Positions 20,794-28,854 of a stretch of 64,000 nt of DNA are shown piece after piece (positions within the stretch are counted from its first letter, which is position 1; every line of letters begins with the position of its first letter). Source of the DNA: Methylobacterium brachiatum (lineage in GTDB: Bacteria > Pseudomonadota > Alphaproteobacteria > Rhizobiales > Beijerinckiaceae). Where the stretch lies: assembly GCF_020523825.1 (NCBI RefSeq), contig NZ_JAJALK010000006.1, positions 62,001-126,000 of the forward strand, read 5' to 3'. Both the position numbers and the translations under genes were made by a program. A model generated the notes under the pieces. It was not told where the DNA came from, did not search any database, and saw only the letters and a program-made list of their open reading frames with translations.

Positions 20794-21093
20794 GGATCCG
20801 CCAACCTTCGCTGTCCTGCGGCGGGCTCTAGCCGAGATCACCCGGCAGGCCAAGCGCGCGGCGCTCGCGCGAACCCGAAGCGGGGCCGGACCTAAGGATT
20901 CACACCTGAGGTCAGCGCCACATCAAACTCAGCAAATCTTACGTTACATAAAACATAGTTCCTCGGTAGACCAAGCTTTTTGGCGACTCGCGCCTGCAAA
21001 CCTAAAGAACTTTTTTGTGGACCTCCGGTCAACCTCGCTGCACTCTACGCTGGTTGACATTAGGTTTACGGCCTCACCATCGAGGCTCGCTCC
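20794..21093. other. AT-rich intergenic region upstream of bcsS
   Basis: This 300-base gap separates two divergent genes. Its right half is unusually A+T-rich for this genome (around 20930-21070, with ACATAAAACATAG and AACTTTTTTGTGG). It probably contains the bcsS promoter. No coding frame or RNA gene is evident. Confidence 0.35.
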
Positions 21094-21822
21094 GTGTTCA
21101 GGCGTGGGGACTTACCGAACATTCGCAGCCGGACGTCCGGATCCGTCCTGGCCGCCTCGCTGTTCCTCGCGCAGGCCCATGCGGCATACGGCGGCGAGAT
21201 CGACGCGCTCCTGTTCGGGAGCCTCGATGCGGGGGCCGCGACGTTCCTGACCGTCGGCGCGAAGCTCGGGCTCGGCTCGCTCGATCAGGATGGCTTCGTC
21301 ATGCTGGCGAGCACGGGGAGTGGCCGGCAACGGGAACGCGGCGACTTCGGTCTCCCGCGCACACGCTACACGTTCAGCGCGGCCGCCGTGCTCGGCTACC
21401 AATGGTTCTTCGACTGGGGAACGGCGGCCATCTTCGCGGGGCCCGAGGGCGCGATCGAGATGCTGGCCGACCGTCGCGCCCTGGCCGTCTTCCCGGCAAC
21501 CTACGGTGCGCGCCTTCACGCCGAGATCTGGGCACGTTCGACCGAGGACACGCTCCTGCAGGCGACGGCTATCGCGGGCTCGACGCGCGGGAGCCTGTGG
21601 TCGCGGTTGGCCTGGGGTTATCGTGCCTGGGGCGCCTATCTCGGCCCGGAGCTCAGCGTCTACGGAGACGAGACGGGCTACCGGAAGTGGAATCTCGGCC
21701 TGCACGCGACCGATTTCGCCATCGCCCGCTACAGCTTCCGCGTCTCGGCGGGCCTCCAGACCGAGACGGGCCGGCGAAGCGCCGTTCCCTATGTGGCGTT
21801 GGCGGTCTGGTCCCCCTGGTGA
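21094..21822 (+). CDS. bcsS: cellulose biosynthesis protein BcsS-like outer-membrane protein
   Basis: This 242-residue exported protein has an N-terminal hydrophobic signal (SVLAASLFLAQAHAAYGG). Its beta-barrel-like body alternates aromatic residues (GYQWFFDWG, WSRLAWGYRAWGAYLGPELSVYGDE) and ends in a Trp-rich strand (YVALAVWSPW). This pattern fits the BcsS family (PF17036), reported beside cellulose synthase genes in alphaproteobacteria. No bcsA, bcsB or bcsC is in the window, so this copy is an orphan and the cellulose link is inference. Its end overlaps the photolyase gene on the other strand by about 30 bp. Confidence 0.7.
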   Translation: MFRRGDLPNIRSRTSGSVLAASLFLAQAHAAYGGEIDALLFGSLDAGAATFLTVGAKLGLGSLDQDGFVMLASTGSGRQRERGDFGLPRTRYTFSAAAVLGYQWFFDWGTAAIFAGPEGAIEMLADRRALAVFPATYGARLHAEIWARSTEDTLLQATAIAGSTRGSLWSRLAWGYRAWGAYLGPELSVYGDETGYRKWNLGLHATDFAIARYSFRVSAGLQTETGRRSAVPYVALAVWSPW

Positions 21823-23384
21823 GCGCGCTCGGGCTCGGCCCTGAGGGATCCGAGGAACCCGGCAGCGTCTCGCCGGATCTCGGCGCGGCGCTGGTCCCCC
21901 ATGCCCCGTAGGGTCCGATACGGCATCGCCATCCGCTGGTTGCCGATCAACCTGTCCTCGTTCTCGATCAAAAAATTCCAGTACAGATAGTTGAACGGGC
22001 AGGCCTTCGGCCCCGCCTTGACCTTCACGTCGTACGCGCAGTTCGCGCAGTAATCCGACATCCGGTCGATATAGGCGCCCGATGCCGCGTAGGGCTTCGA
22101 GCCCATCACGCCCCCATCGGCCCACAGGACCATGCCGTGCACGTTGGGCAACTCGACCCATTCGTAGGCGTCGGCGAACACGATCAGGTACCATGCCTCG
22201 ACCTGCGCCGGATCGAGCCCGGCGATCAGCGCGAAATTGCCGGTCACCATCAATCGCTGGATGTGATGGGCGTAGGCGTGAGCCCGCGTATCCGCCACGA
22301 CATTCGCGATGCAGTTGAGCTCGGTCTCGCCCGACCAGTAGAACCACGGCAGGTCACGGCTCGCCCTCAGGGCGTTGCTGTCGCGGTACTCGGGCATCCG
22401 CGCCCAGTAGACGCCGCGAACGTATTCCCGCCAGCCGAGGATCTGCCGGATGAAACCCTCGACGCAGTTCAGCGGCGCAGCCCCATCCCGATAGGCCCGC
22501 TCGGCCGCCCAGCAGACCTCCTCGGCGGTCAGCAACCCGGCATTGAGGGGTGGCGAGAGCAGCGCGTGATAGAGGTACGGCGCACCCGCCTTCATGGCGT
22601 CCTGGTAATCGCCGAAGGTCGGCAGGCACCGGTCGATGAAGTGCTTCAGCGCGGCCAGCGCGTCCGCCCGGGTCACCGGCCAGGAGAAGGTCGCGAGATC
22701 GCCGAAATGGCCGGCAAACTCGCGCTCGACCAGGGCAATGGCCTCCCGCGTGATCGCATCCGGCTGGAAGCCGATCCGGTCCGGCAGCCGGTGCCCCTTG
22801 GGCAGGCGCTTGCGGTTATCGGGATCGAAGTTCCATCGGCCGCCGACCGGCTCACCCCCCTCCATCAGCAGACCGGTTCGACGGCGCATGCCGCGATAGA
22901 ACGTCTCCATCCGCAGATGATGACGCCCCTCGGCCCAGCGCGCGAAATCCTCGCGTGGGCACAGGAAGCGGTTGTCGGCGCGGATCTCCACCGGCACCGG
23001 CAGGGTCTCGCGCCAATCCTGCATCATCTCCCAGACCCGCCACTCGCCGGGCTCGGTGACGACGACGCGCGCGGGCGCGTGACGGGCCACCGCCCGCTCC
23101 AGCTCGCCGGTGAAGCTGCCGGTGTTGCCGGGCTCGGTCAGGCGGACGTAGTCGACCGCGATGCCCTCGGCTTCCAGTTCGGCCGCGAAATGGCGCATCG
23201 CGGCGAACAGGAACGCGATCTTCTGCTTGTGGTGGCGCACATAGGTCGCCTCGTCCCGCACCTCGACCAGCAGGACGACATCGCGCTCGGGGTCGAGGTC
23301 GGTGAGGCTCGAAACCCGCCGATTCAGTTGGTCGCCGAGCACGAATCGGAGGGTGCCGCCCTGCGGTCTGGATTGTCCCGGCAC
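21789..23384 (-). CDS. phrB: FeS-BCP type (6-4) photolyase / cryptochrome (PhrB-like)
   Basis: This 531-residue member of the prokaryotic iron-sulfur photolyase group repairs (6-4) photoproducts using FAD, a lumazine antenna and a [4Fe-4S] cluster. An N-terminal antenna domain (TLRFVLGDQLN) precedes a C-terminal FAD domain with EGFIRQILGWREYVRG, THAYAHHIQRLMVTGN-like (RAHAYAHHIQRLMVTGN) and NVHGMVLWADGG. Putative cluster ligands are C358, C446, C449 and C462, with the same spacing as in Agrobacterium PhrB. The start is GTG 23384, a few bases downstream of the SDR stop, so the two genes form one transcript. Confidence 0.92.
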   Translation of the reverse strand: MPGQSRPQGGTLRFVLGDQLNRRVSSLTDLDPERDVVLLVEVRDEATYVRHHKQKIAFLFAAMRHFAAELEAEGIAVDYVRLTEPGNTGSFTGELERAVARHAPARVVVTEPGEWRVWEMMQDWRETLPVPVEIRADNRFLCPREDFARWAEGRHHLRMETFYRGMRRRTGLLMEGGEPVGGRWNFDPDNRKRLPKGHRLPDRIGFQPDAITREAIALVEREFAGHFGDLATFSWPVTRADALAALKHFIDRCLPTFGDYQDAMKAGAPYLYHALLSPPLNAGLLTAEEVCWAAERAYRDGAAPLNCVEGFIRQILGWREYVRGVYWARMPEYRDSNALRASRDLPWFYWSGETELNCIANVVADTRAHAYAHHIQRLMVTGNFALIAGLDPAQVEAWYLIVFADAYEWVELPNVHGMVLWADGGVMGSKPYAASGAYIDRMSDYCANCAYDVKVKAGPKACPFNYLYWNFLIENEDRLIGNQRMAMPYRTLRGMGDQRRAEIRRDAAGFLGSLRAEPERAHQGDQTANAT

Positions 23385-23387
23385 GCC

Positions 23388-24122
23388 TCAGCCCTTGGTG
23401 CGCAGGGTCGCGCGACCGCCATCGACACCGATCACCTGGCCGGTGATCCAGGCCGCCTCGTCGGAGACCAGGAACGCCGCGAGGGATCCGACATCCTCGG
23501 GACGTCCGAGCCGCTGCAGCGCGTGCATCGCGGCGATTCCCTGGGCCAGGGTCTCGTTGCCGGTGATGGCGGCGGCGAGCGGCGTGCGGGTCAGGGACGG
23601 CGCGACCACGTTGACGCGGATCTGCGGAGCGAGTTCGGCCGCCAGCGATAAGCCGAGTCCTTCGACGGCACCCTTGGCCATCGCCACGGAGGCGTGTGCG
23701 GGGAATCCCTGCGCGGCCGCCACCGTCGAGAACAGCACGATCCCGGCCCCCGCCTCCCCGGCTCCGGCTTTCAGGGCGGCGGCCGCGGCCTGGACGGCCG
23801 AGAAGGCGCCGAGCGCGTTGATGCGGAAATCATTCTCCGCATCGGCCCGGGTCAGACGCCCGAGCGGCCGCAGGTTGATCGTGCCGACCGCGTAGACCAG
23901 GCCGGCCAACGCGGAGCCGGCCGCCGCGCTCGCCGCCGCGAAGAAGTCCAAATCGCCGACATCGCCCGCCGTGAACGTGGTCTCGCCGAGTTCCTCGGCC
24001 GCGCGGGCCAAGCGGTCGGCGTCCCGTGCCGCGAGATGGAGCGCGTAGCCGCGGGACCGCAGAGCCCGCGCGGTCGCCAAGCCGATGCCGCCCGTGCCGC
24101 CGTAGATCAGAACCTGTCGCAC
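23388..24122 (-). CDS. short-chain dehydrogenase/reductase lacking the catalytic Tyr
   Basis: This SDR-fold protein of about 244 residues has nucleotide motif GGTGGIG (8-14), an NADP-type turn AARDADRL, N102 in the RINALG helix, S132 and K150. The position four residues before the Lys, normally Tyr, is V146 (SVAMAK). The C terminus has the classical SDEAAWITGQVIGVDGG. The fold and cofactor site are therefore intact while the classical catalytic triad is broken. GTG 24122 is preferred because AGAGG lies upstream and the Rossmann strand follows at once. It directly precedes the photolyase gene, so the products may act together. Confidence 0.85.
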   Translation of the reverse strand: MRQVLIYGGTGGIGLATARALRSRGYALHLAARDADRLARAAEELGETTFTAGDVGDLDFFAAASAAAGSALAGLVYAVGTINLRPLGRLTRADAENDFRINALGAFSAVQAAAAALKAGAGEAGAGIVLFSTVAAAQGFPAHASVAMAKGAVEGLGLSLAAELAPQIRVNVVAPSLTRTPLAAAITGNETLAQGIAAMHALQRLGRPEDVGSLAAFLVSDEAAWITGQVIGVDGGRATLRTKG

Positions 24123-24233
24123 GTGCGGACCTCTTGCTACCCAACCGGCCTCGGACAAAGTAAGGCCGGTGGCGCCCCCGGGCAGGCGGCAGACCCCGCC
24201 CTCTCCACGTGCACAAGGTCGCAGGCGCCAAGC

Positions 24234-25097
24234 ATGAAGTTCGCGTTCGCCGGCATCGACTTCCTGGGCGGCGTGTTCGAGGGCCTGGTCGAGGCCGGCT
24301 GGAAGCCCGTGAAGCTGTTCACCCGGCCCTGCGACGGGGTCTACGACCACAACGACGTTCTGGTCGCCCGCGCCCGCTCACTACGCCTGCCGATCCAGCT
24401 GTCGCGCATTCGCGAGCGCGACATCGAGGCCCTGCAGGCGGAGCACGGCAAGGACTGGGCGCTCGTGGTGGCGGGCTATCCCTGGCTGGTGAAGGGCTGG
24501 CGCGGCCGGGCGGCCTACGGGCTGAACATCCACCCCTCGCCGCTGCCGACCGGGCGAGGCCCCTACCCGCTGTTCCGGGCGGTGCTCGACCGCTACGAGA
24601 CCTGGGGGGTGACCGCTCACGTCCTCGCCGACGGCTTCGACACCGGCGATATTCTGGCGCAGGACATCTTCGGCCTCGAACCGGTAGAATCCCACGAGAC
24701 TGTCCTGGCCAAGTGCCAGATGGCGGCCCGGCGTCTCGCCGTCGGTCCGCTCGGAAAAGAGCTTCCCGCCCGCTGGCGCCGGGCCGAACCGCAGGGCGAC
24801 GGGTCCTACTGGCCCCGGGCGACCGACGCCGACCGGACCCTCGATTTCCGCCAGGAGGTCGAGCCGATCCTGCGCCGCGTCCGGGCCTTCGGCGCTGTCG
24901 AGACCATCGCCCGGATCGGCGACGCGCGGGTCTACGTTGCGGAAGCGCAGGGCTGGCGCGAGCGCCACCCCCACACACCCGGCACCGTGGTGCACCGCCA
25001 TCGCCGGCACGTCGTGATCGCTGCGCTCGACGGCTACGTGCAGATCACCCGCTGGTCGCCGGTGCCGTTGGCCGAGGCCGCCCAGGTCGGGCGCTGA
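24234..25097 (+). CDS. formyltransferase-fold protein (methionyl-tRNA formyltransferase-like)
   Basis: This 287-residue protein has the folate-dependent formyltransferase fold. The N-terminal domain has MKFAFAGIDFLGGVFEGL, and the key block GLNIHPSPLPTGRGPYP carries the catalytic-type Asn and His. A later DGFDTGDILAQ carries the conserved Asp. The C-terminal region (about 205-285) resembles the OB-like domain of Fmt. It is shorter and more divergent than housekeeping Fmt, so it may act on another amino group such as a sugar nucleotide or peptide. It is transcribed divergently from the SDR/photolyase pair. Confidence 0.75.
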   Translation: MKFAFAGIDFLGGVFEGLVEAGWKPVKLFTRPCDGVYDHNDVLVARARSLRLPIQLSRIRERDIEALQAEHGKDWALVVAGYPWLVKGWRGRAAYGLNIHPSPLPTGRGPYPLFRAVLDRYETWGVTAHVLADGFDTGDILAQDIFGLEPVESHETVLAKCQMAARRLAVGPLGKELPARWRRAEPQGDGSYWPRATDADRTLDFRQEVEPILRRVRAFGAVETIARIGDARVYVAEAQGWRERHPHTPGTVVHRHRRHVVIAALDGYVQITRWSPVPLAEAAQVGR

Positions 25098-25185
25098 GGT
25101 CGGGCGCTGAGGTTGCGCTGAAGCACTGGGAACACAATCGTGACGGGCGGTGTTTCCGCCGGCCCTGGACGCCACGGAGTCTCAC

Positions 25186-25527
25186 ATGTCGACACGCGCA
25201 AGCCTCGCCGCCGCCCTCGGGCTTGCCGCGGCGTTCACCGGAAGCGCCTTCGCACAGGGCGTGATCGTGGAGCAGGACGATTTCGGTCCGGACGACGAGG
25301 TCGTGGTGCGCGACTACATCGTGCGCCGCCCTGTCGGCCCGGGCCCGATCGTCGGCTCGATCCCGCTCCGGCCCGGCACGATCGTGCCGTCGGACGTTGA
25401 ACTCGCCCCCTTTACCGAGACCCAGAACCCGCGCCTGCGCCGGTACGGCTACTTCGTGGCCCCCGGCGACAAGGTTGTGGTGGTGGATCCCGCGACCCGC
25501 GCGGTCGTGCGCATCTTCGATCGCTAG
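25186..25527 (+). CDS. exported DUF1236-like protein
   Basis: This 113-residue protein has a signal peptide (SLAAALGLAAAFTGSAFAQG) followed by an acidic segment and a small C-terminal domain reading YGYFVAPGDKVVVVDPATRAVVRIFDR. That ending matches DUF1236-type periplasmic proteins common in Rhizobiales. ATG 25186 is chosen since the signal peptide starts there. No function is established. Confidence 0.7.
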   Translation: MSTRASLAAALGLAAAFTGSAFAQGVIVEQDDFGPDDEVVVRDYIVRRPVGPGPIVGSIPLRPGTIVPSDVELAPFTETQNPRLRRYGYFVAPGDKVVVVDPATRAVVRIFDR

Positions 25528-25603
25528 GGCCCGGTTCGCCTTCGAGGCGCCGATCCGCTAACACCCCGGTATGCGCGAGACAAAACGCGCCCGGGGGAAC
25601 GAC

Positions 25604-25789
25604 CATGAAGGCCAAATCGCCTGCCGTCTCGAGCGAGACGCTTCTCGTCTCGGTTCTGGTGCTGCTCTCGGCGGCGATGCTGTTCGAGTGGATGGTGATC
25701 TCGCCCGACAATCCGGGCTACGCCCTCCTGCGCGTGATCGGCGCTGCGGTCGCGGCCTTTGTGGCGATCATGCCGTTCCGCCGCGCCTG
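25604..25789 (+). CDS. small membrane protein
   Basis: This 61-residue protein has two hydrophobic segments (LLVSVLVLLSAAMLFEWMVI and ALLRVIGAAVAAFVAIM) joined by a short SPDNPGY loop, and a basic C terminus. The ATG is preceded by GGGGGAACGACC, a strong ribosome site. It is probably a two-helix inner-membrane protein of unknown role. The coordinates may shift by one base. Confidence 0.55.
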
Positions 25790-25799
25790 AGGGCGGCGC

Positions 25800-26825
25800 T
25801 TACCAATCGCTGAGCGCCGCGCGCTTCCAGCGATTGGGGGCGACACAGCGATACTCGAACGCCGCGTCCCAGGCATGATCGCCGGGCGTGCAAGCCTCCC
25901 GGCTGCTCTTCGGCGGCTGGGGGGACGCTTCCCGGACCGAGGCGGCCTGGATCTGTCCCCCGTCGCTCACCCGCAGGACCGGCCCGTTGCCTGTCCCGTA
26001 GACGAGGTCGCGGCCGTCGAAGCCGAGCCTGCGCGCGAAGCGCCCGTCCCGGTTTCCATCCAGCGCAATGGACTGGCCCGACCCCAGCAGGATGGGTGCG
26101 CCGGTGAATCGGGCGGCCGCCGTATCGATGCCGATCCCGTAGGTCCCCTCCCCCTGGAACGAGAAGCCCCGGTCGGTCACCGAACCCGCGAGGTTGCCCA
26201 GCAGGATGCCGTAGCCGGTATGGGCACCCGGCACCCCGCCGGTGGAGATCTGCAGGCCGACCCGTTGGCGGTTTCGGTCTGTCGTCGGCGATTGCGCGGA
26301 CACGTCGATCTCGGCGCCGATGCAGGAGGCGACGGGATCGGCCTCCTGGGTCATGTCCACGCAGTTGAAGTTCCCGGCCCAGGACGGCCCCACCGGGCCG
26401 ATCCCGTTGGGCTCCTTGAAGATCGTGCCGTTGACGGCGACGTTCTGCGCCCCGGTGCTGGCGAGGCTGCGATTGTGCAGCTCGCCCGTGATCGTCCATT
26501 CGTAGCCGGCATTGTGCGGCCCCGAGGATCCGAGCGCCCAGAGCGCCTTGTAGGTGTGGCCGGGCTCCCCGGACCCTTCGGGGATGTGACGATCGACCCG
26601 CAGGGTCGAGGCCGGGTCGAAGACCGGAGGCCGGTTCCACAGGAAGGCGTGGCCGCCGTCGAGGCCCGGAACACCGGTGCCCTGCACATTTCGCGAGAAC
26701 TCGGGCGGCCAAGCCAGCGGCGGCGCGGGCGGCGGCACCCAGCCGAGCGCCTCCGCATGGACCGCGACCGATAGGAGGGCCGGGAAAAAGCCGAACACGG
26801 CCGCGAGGCCGAGGCGGATGCACAT
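25800..26825 (-). CDS. secreted protein of unknown function
   Basis: This 341-residue exported protein has a signal peptide (LAAVFGFFPALLSVAVHAEA) and a beta-rich body with HAFLWNRPPVFDPASTL, an EWTITGELHNRSL segment, GLQISTGGVPGAHTGYGILL and a late ALDGNRDGRFARRLGFDGRDL. The C terminus (EYRCVAPNRWKRAAL) has a small Cys/Trp motif seen in secreted proteins and phage fibre appendages. ATG 26825 is chosen for the signal peptide. It could be an envelope-exposed or tail-fibre-derived protein. Confidence in any function is low. Confidence 0.65.
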   Translation of the reverse strand: MCIRLGLAAVFGFFPALLSVAVHAEALGWVPPPAPPLAWPPEFSRNVQGTGVPGLDGGHAFLWNRPPVFDPASTLRVDRHIPEGSGEPGHTYKALWALGSSGPHNAGYEWTITGELHNRSLASTGAQNVAVNGTIFKEPNGIGPVGPSWAGNFNCVDMTQEADPVASCIGAEIDVSAQSPTTDRNRQRVGLQISTGGVPGAHTGYGILLGNLAGSVTDRGFSFQGEGTYGIGIDTAAARFTGAPILLGSGQSIALDGNRDGRFARRLGFDGRDLVYGTGNGPVLRVSDGGQIQAASVREASPQPPKSSREACTPGDHAWDAAFEYRCVAPNRWKRAALSDW

Positions 26826-27013
26826 GGATCGTCTCCGGATGTCCCGTGGGGCTCTCTCGACGAGTCGAGGCTGCGCGCGGAACCTGACGGGTCGAAGCCG
26901 GAAAAGCCATGACCCCACCGATTGGATCGAACGCCCTGGGCCGGCCGCGCGTTGGGCTCCCGCGACGCGCCGCGGTCCGATGCGCCGCCGATCGATGAAA
27001 CGGAGGGCGAGCC

Positions 27014-27136
27014 ATGTCGAAGCCGCTGCGATTCCTGCGGAACTGGTTCCTGCTGTCGATCCCGGTCGGCTTGTTCGTCGGACGGTTCATCAAGGCCGGC
27101 AAGGGACCGCCGCTGCGCGACGACGAGCGGCGGTAG
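27014..27136 (+). CDS. very short basic membrane protein (40 aa)
   Basis: ATG 27014 is preceded at ideal distance by CGGAGGGCGAG. The 40-residue product has one hydrophobic helix (WFLLSIPVGLFVGRF) between a basic start (MSKPLRFLRN) and a charged end (KGPPLRDDERR). Codon use has the strong third-position GC of its neighbours. A real micro-protein is likely from the ribosome site and composition. The function is unknown. Confidence 0.5.
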   Translation: MSKPLRFLRNWFLLSIPVGLFVGRFIKAGKGPPLRDDERR

Positions 27137-27330
27137 CAAGGCGCGGACGGCAGGCCGGGTCGCGGTCGCCCAGCGTCCGGCCGGTGCGCGTTCCGCTCTT
27201 GGCTCAGATGTCCTCGCCGATACCTTTATTCTCCTATCACGGGAGCTTTGATCAATCGATCGTTAGTATGTTGGGCGCATTTTTACTGACATCGCGCCAG
27301 ATCGGCCGATACCGTCAGGGTCATTCGGCC

Positions 27331-27612
27331 ATGCCCCGCACCGCCCGGCCCCCGACCATCTTCGTCGAGCGACGCGCCAGCGAGCGCAAGGCGACGGCGT
27401 TGCTGGCTTTCGCGCAGCACCAGGATGGGTCGCGCTTCCCGTGCCGGATCCAGAACCTGTCCGACGGCGGCGCGATGCTGGAATTTTTCGGGCCGAACGC
27501 GGCCGTACTGGAGACGGCGTTCGACCTCGTGCTGGCCAATTCGGATACGCGCTACGCCGTGACGCTGGTCTGGCGGAAGGACCGGACGGCCGGGGTGCTG
27601 TTCTGTGCGTGA
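27331..27612 (+). CDS. PilZ domain protein (predicted c-di-GMP binding)
   Basis: This single PilZ domain of 93 residues has the two c-di-GMP contact motifs: an RxxxR-type segment in VERRASERK and the (D/N)xSxxG motif in NLSDGGAML. Strands such as DTRYAVTLVWRKDRTAGVLF complete the barrel. ATG 27331 starts just before the RxxxR element, as usual. Free-standing PilZ proteins act as c-di-GMP-responsive adaptors for motility or polysaccharide systems; the target here is unknown. It is the last chromosomal gene before the prophage. Confidence 0.8.
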   Translation: MPRTARPPTIFVERRASERKATALLAFAQHQDGSRFPCRIQNLSDGGAMLEFFGPNAAVLETAFDLVLANSDTRYAVTLVWRKDRTAGVLFCA

Positions 27613-27799
27613 CGGTTGGTTGGGCGGCCTGTGCAGGGTGAAACTATCGGCCGGTGAACCCCGAGCGCGCATCGGACAGCGTATCCCGCCGCCGCTTTGA
27701 CGGCCGAGCGCTGCTTCGCGTGACGACGCGAGCCGTTCGTGCCCGACCAAGCTCGGTTCGAGTTCGAAGGTCGTCAGGCCATGATCGATGCAGGCAGTA

Positions 27800-27845
27800 T
27801 GGTGAGCGCGCTGGGACTCGAACCCAGGACCTACAGATTAAAAGT
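27800..27845 (-). repeat. attachment site: 46-bp copy of the 3' part of tRNA-Lys
   Basis: This block is identical over 46 bases to 49457-49502, which is the CCA end through the anticodon loop of the intact tRNA-Lys. Left of it the chromosome differs, and right of it element sequence begins (TATTTACC). Without the 5' half it cannot fold as a tRNA. It marks the far end of the integrated element. Confidence 0.95.
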
Positions 27846-27884
27846 TATTTACCGCCGCCAAAAAGCTCAATAAATTCCGTCAAT

Positions 27885-27951
27885 GCTGTGTCCAATATGG
27901 ACCACAGTATCGGGCAAAATTGTGGGGTGGCCGATAGGGTTTGGACACAGC
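27885..27951. repeat. putative integrase arm sites, left end
   Basis: TTGGACACAGC occurs on the minus strand at 27885-27895 and on the plus strand at 27941-27951. The latter sits in the 15-mer GGGTTTGGACACAGC, found again at 49366-49380. Repeated short sites flanking an attachment core are what arm-type binding sites of tyrosine recombinases look like. The role is inferred. Confidence 0.5.
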
Positions 27952-28010
27952 TTAGGCTCATTTGATCCGGCCGAGTCGACGCCCCTCCCCTCTCGCGGTA
28001 GAGGATCGCC

Positions 28011-28268
28011 ATGGCCTCGAACTCGACCGTCTCCGAACTCCGGAAAACGTCCGACGTCACGGACGACGAGATCACCGCCGCGGTCGACGCGGTCCTGGCT
28101 GACCTCGCGAGCGAGGCCTATCCGCTGGCCAAGGGCTGGACGCTCGACCTGGTCGCGGCCATCGCGAATCACAAAGCCTCCCAAGACGCGCTGCTCACCG
28201 ACCGAGAGCCCTACAAGCGCAACATGGTTCGGACCGCGATCCTGCTGGCGCATCCGGTGAAGGGATGA
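28011..28268 (+). CDS. hypothetical phage protein
   Basis: This 85-residue helical, soluble-looking protein is the first of five closely packed small genes on the plus strand. ATG 28011 follows GAGGATCGCC. Segments include VTDDEITAAVDAVLADLA and KRNMVRTAILLAHP. It overlaps the next gene by 4 bp. No family is recognised. Position at the left end beside the attachment site fits early or accessory phage genes. Confidence 0.6.
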   Translation: MASNSTVSELRKTSDVTDDEITAAVDAVLADLASEAYPLAKGWTLDLVAAIANHKASQDALLTDREPYKRNMVRTAILLAHPVKG

Positions 28269-28456
28269 GCGAGCCAGTCGACAGGGCCGTGGTCCAGCAG
28301 ATGATGCGGCGCCTCGACGGATTCGCTCGCGGGCTCGGCTTGGACGAGGCGGCCACGCGGCAGATCGTCGAGAAGGTCGCCGCGGACATGGTGGATCAGC
28401 CGGACGAGGAGCGCATGATGGAGGCGCGGAAGCGAATGCTTCTCGCGTCCGCGTAG
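28265..28456 (+). CDS. hypothetical phage protein
   Basis: This 63-residue predicted helical protein starts at ATG 28265 within a 4-bp ATGA overlap with the previous gene. It is rich in charged residues (QIVEKVAADMVDQPDEERMM). It has no Cys and no membrane segment. Translational coupling supports a real gene. The function is unknown. Confidence 0.55.
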   Translation: MSEPVDRAVVQQMMRRLDGFARGLGLDEAATRQIVEKVAADMVDQPDEERMMEARKRMLLASA

Positions 28457-28460
28457 CCGC

Positions 28461-28643
28461 ATGCTCGAGGAGGATCCCATCGCCGAGGCCGTGACAGTGC
28501 TCACGTCCCGCGGTCATACCGTCGAGCCCGACGACGACTTCGAGAACTGGCGCGTGGACGGCGGTGAGCCAATCACGGCCGGGGACCTGCTGGCGTGGGC
28601 CATCGTGCTCGGCCTGAACGGCGGCGTCGGGCGGCTGCAGTAG
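28461..28643 (+). CDS. hypothetical phage protein
   Basis: This 60-residue acidic protein (EPDDDFENWRVDGGEP) ends in a short hydrophobic helix (LLAWAIVLGLNGG). It starts four bases after the previous stop and is followed within seven bases by the next gene, so it belongs to the same small operon. No motif is recognised. Its small acidic character is compatible with, but does not show, a host-factor or nucleic-acid mimic. Confidence 0.5.
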   Translation: MLEEDPIAEAVTVLTSRGHTVEPDDDFENWRVDGGEPITAGDLLAWAIVLGLNGGVGRLQ

Positions 28644-28649
28644 CCCGCG

Positions 28650-28850
28650 ATGCCTCAGACCCTCACCGGCTGGATCTTGTTCGCTGCCGTTCTCTTATCG
28701 GGAATGGGCGCCGGTTCGATGGCCGCTGGTATGCTTGATGACGTGCTCGGCGATGGAGGCATCAAGCGTCGCGACCTGGGTGCGCTCATGATGCTATTCA
28801 CGCTGATGGTGGCGTCGGCGCTGCTTCTCTGGCTCGTTGAGGGCCGCTGA
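28650..28850 (+). CDS. small phage membrane protein
   Basis: This 66-residue protein has two membrane helices (LTGWILFAAVLLSGMGAGSM and LMMLFTLMVASALLLWLV) separated by an acidic/basic loop (DDVLGDGGIKRRD). It lies in the tight plus-strand cluster. Topology alone is compatible with a holin-like or superinfection-exclusion protein. Its location away from the lysis module makes a holin role less likely. Confidence 0.5.
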   Translation: MPQTLTGWILFAAVLLSGMGAGSMAAGMLDDVLGDGGIKRRDLGALMMLFTLMVASALLLWLVEGR

Positions 28851-28854
28851 CCGG

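Larger units (their letters stand above)
27613..28010. other. PilZ-gene to prophage junction, no gene seen
   Basis: The span from the PilZ stop to the first phage gene contains the left attachment copy and the putative arm sites annotated separately. The chromosomal part (27613-27799) shows no credible gene. The element part just before 28011 has a weak purine stretch (GAGGATCGCC) that serves the next start. Confidence 0.45.

Noticed and set aside
24381..25175. 264-residue minus-strand frame opposite the formyltransferase-like gene
   Set aside because: Antisense to a gene with clear formyltransferase motifs, and no motif of its own.
27800..27845. A second functional tRNA-Lys at the left end
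   Set aside because: Only the 3' 46 bases are present. The 5' half, including D arm and half of the acceptor stem, is missing, so it cannot fold.
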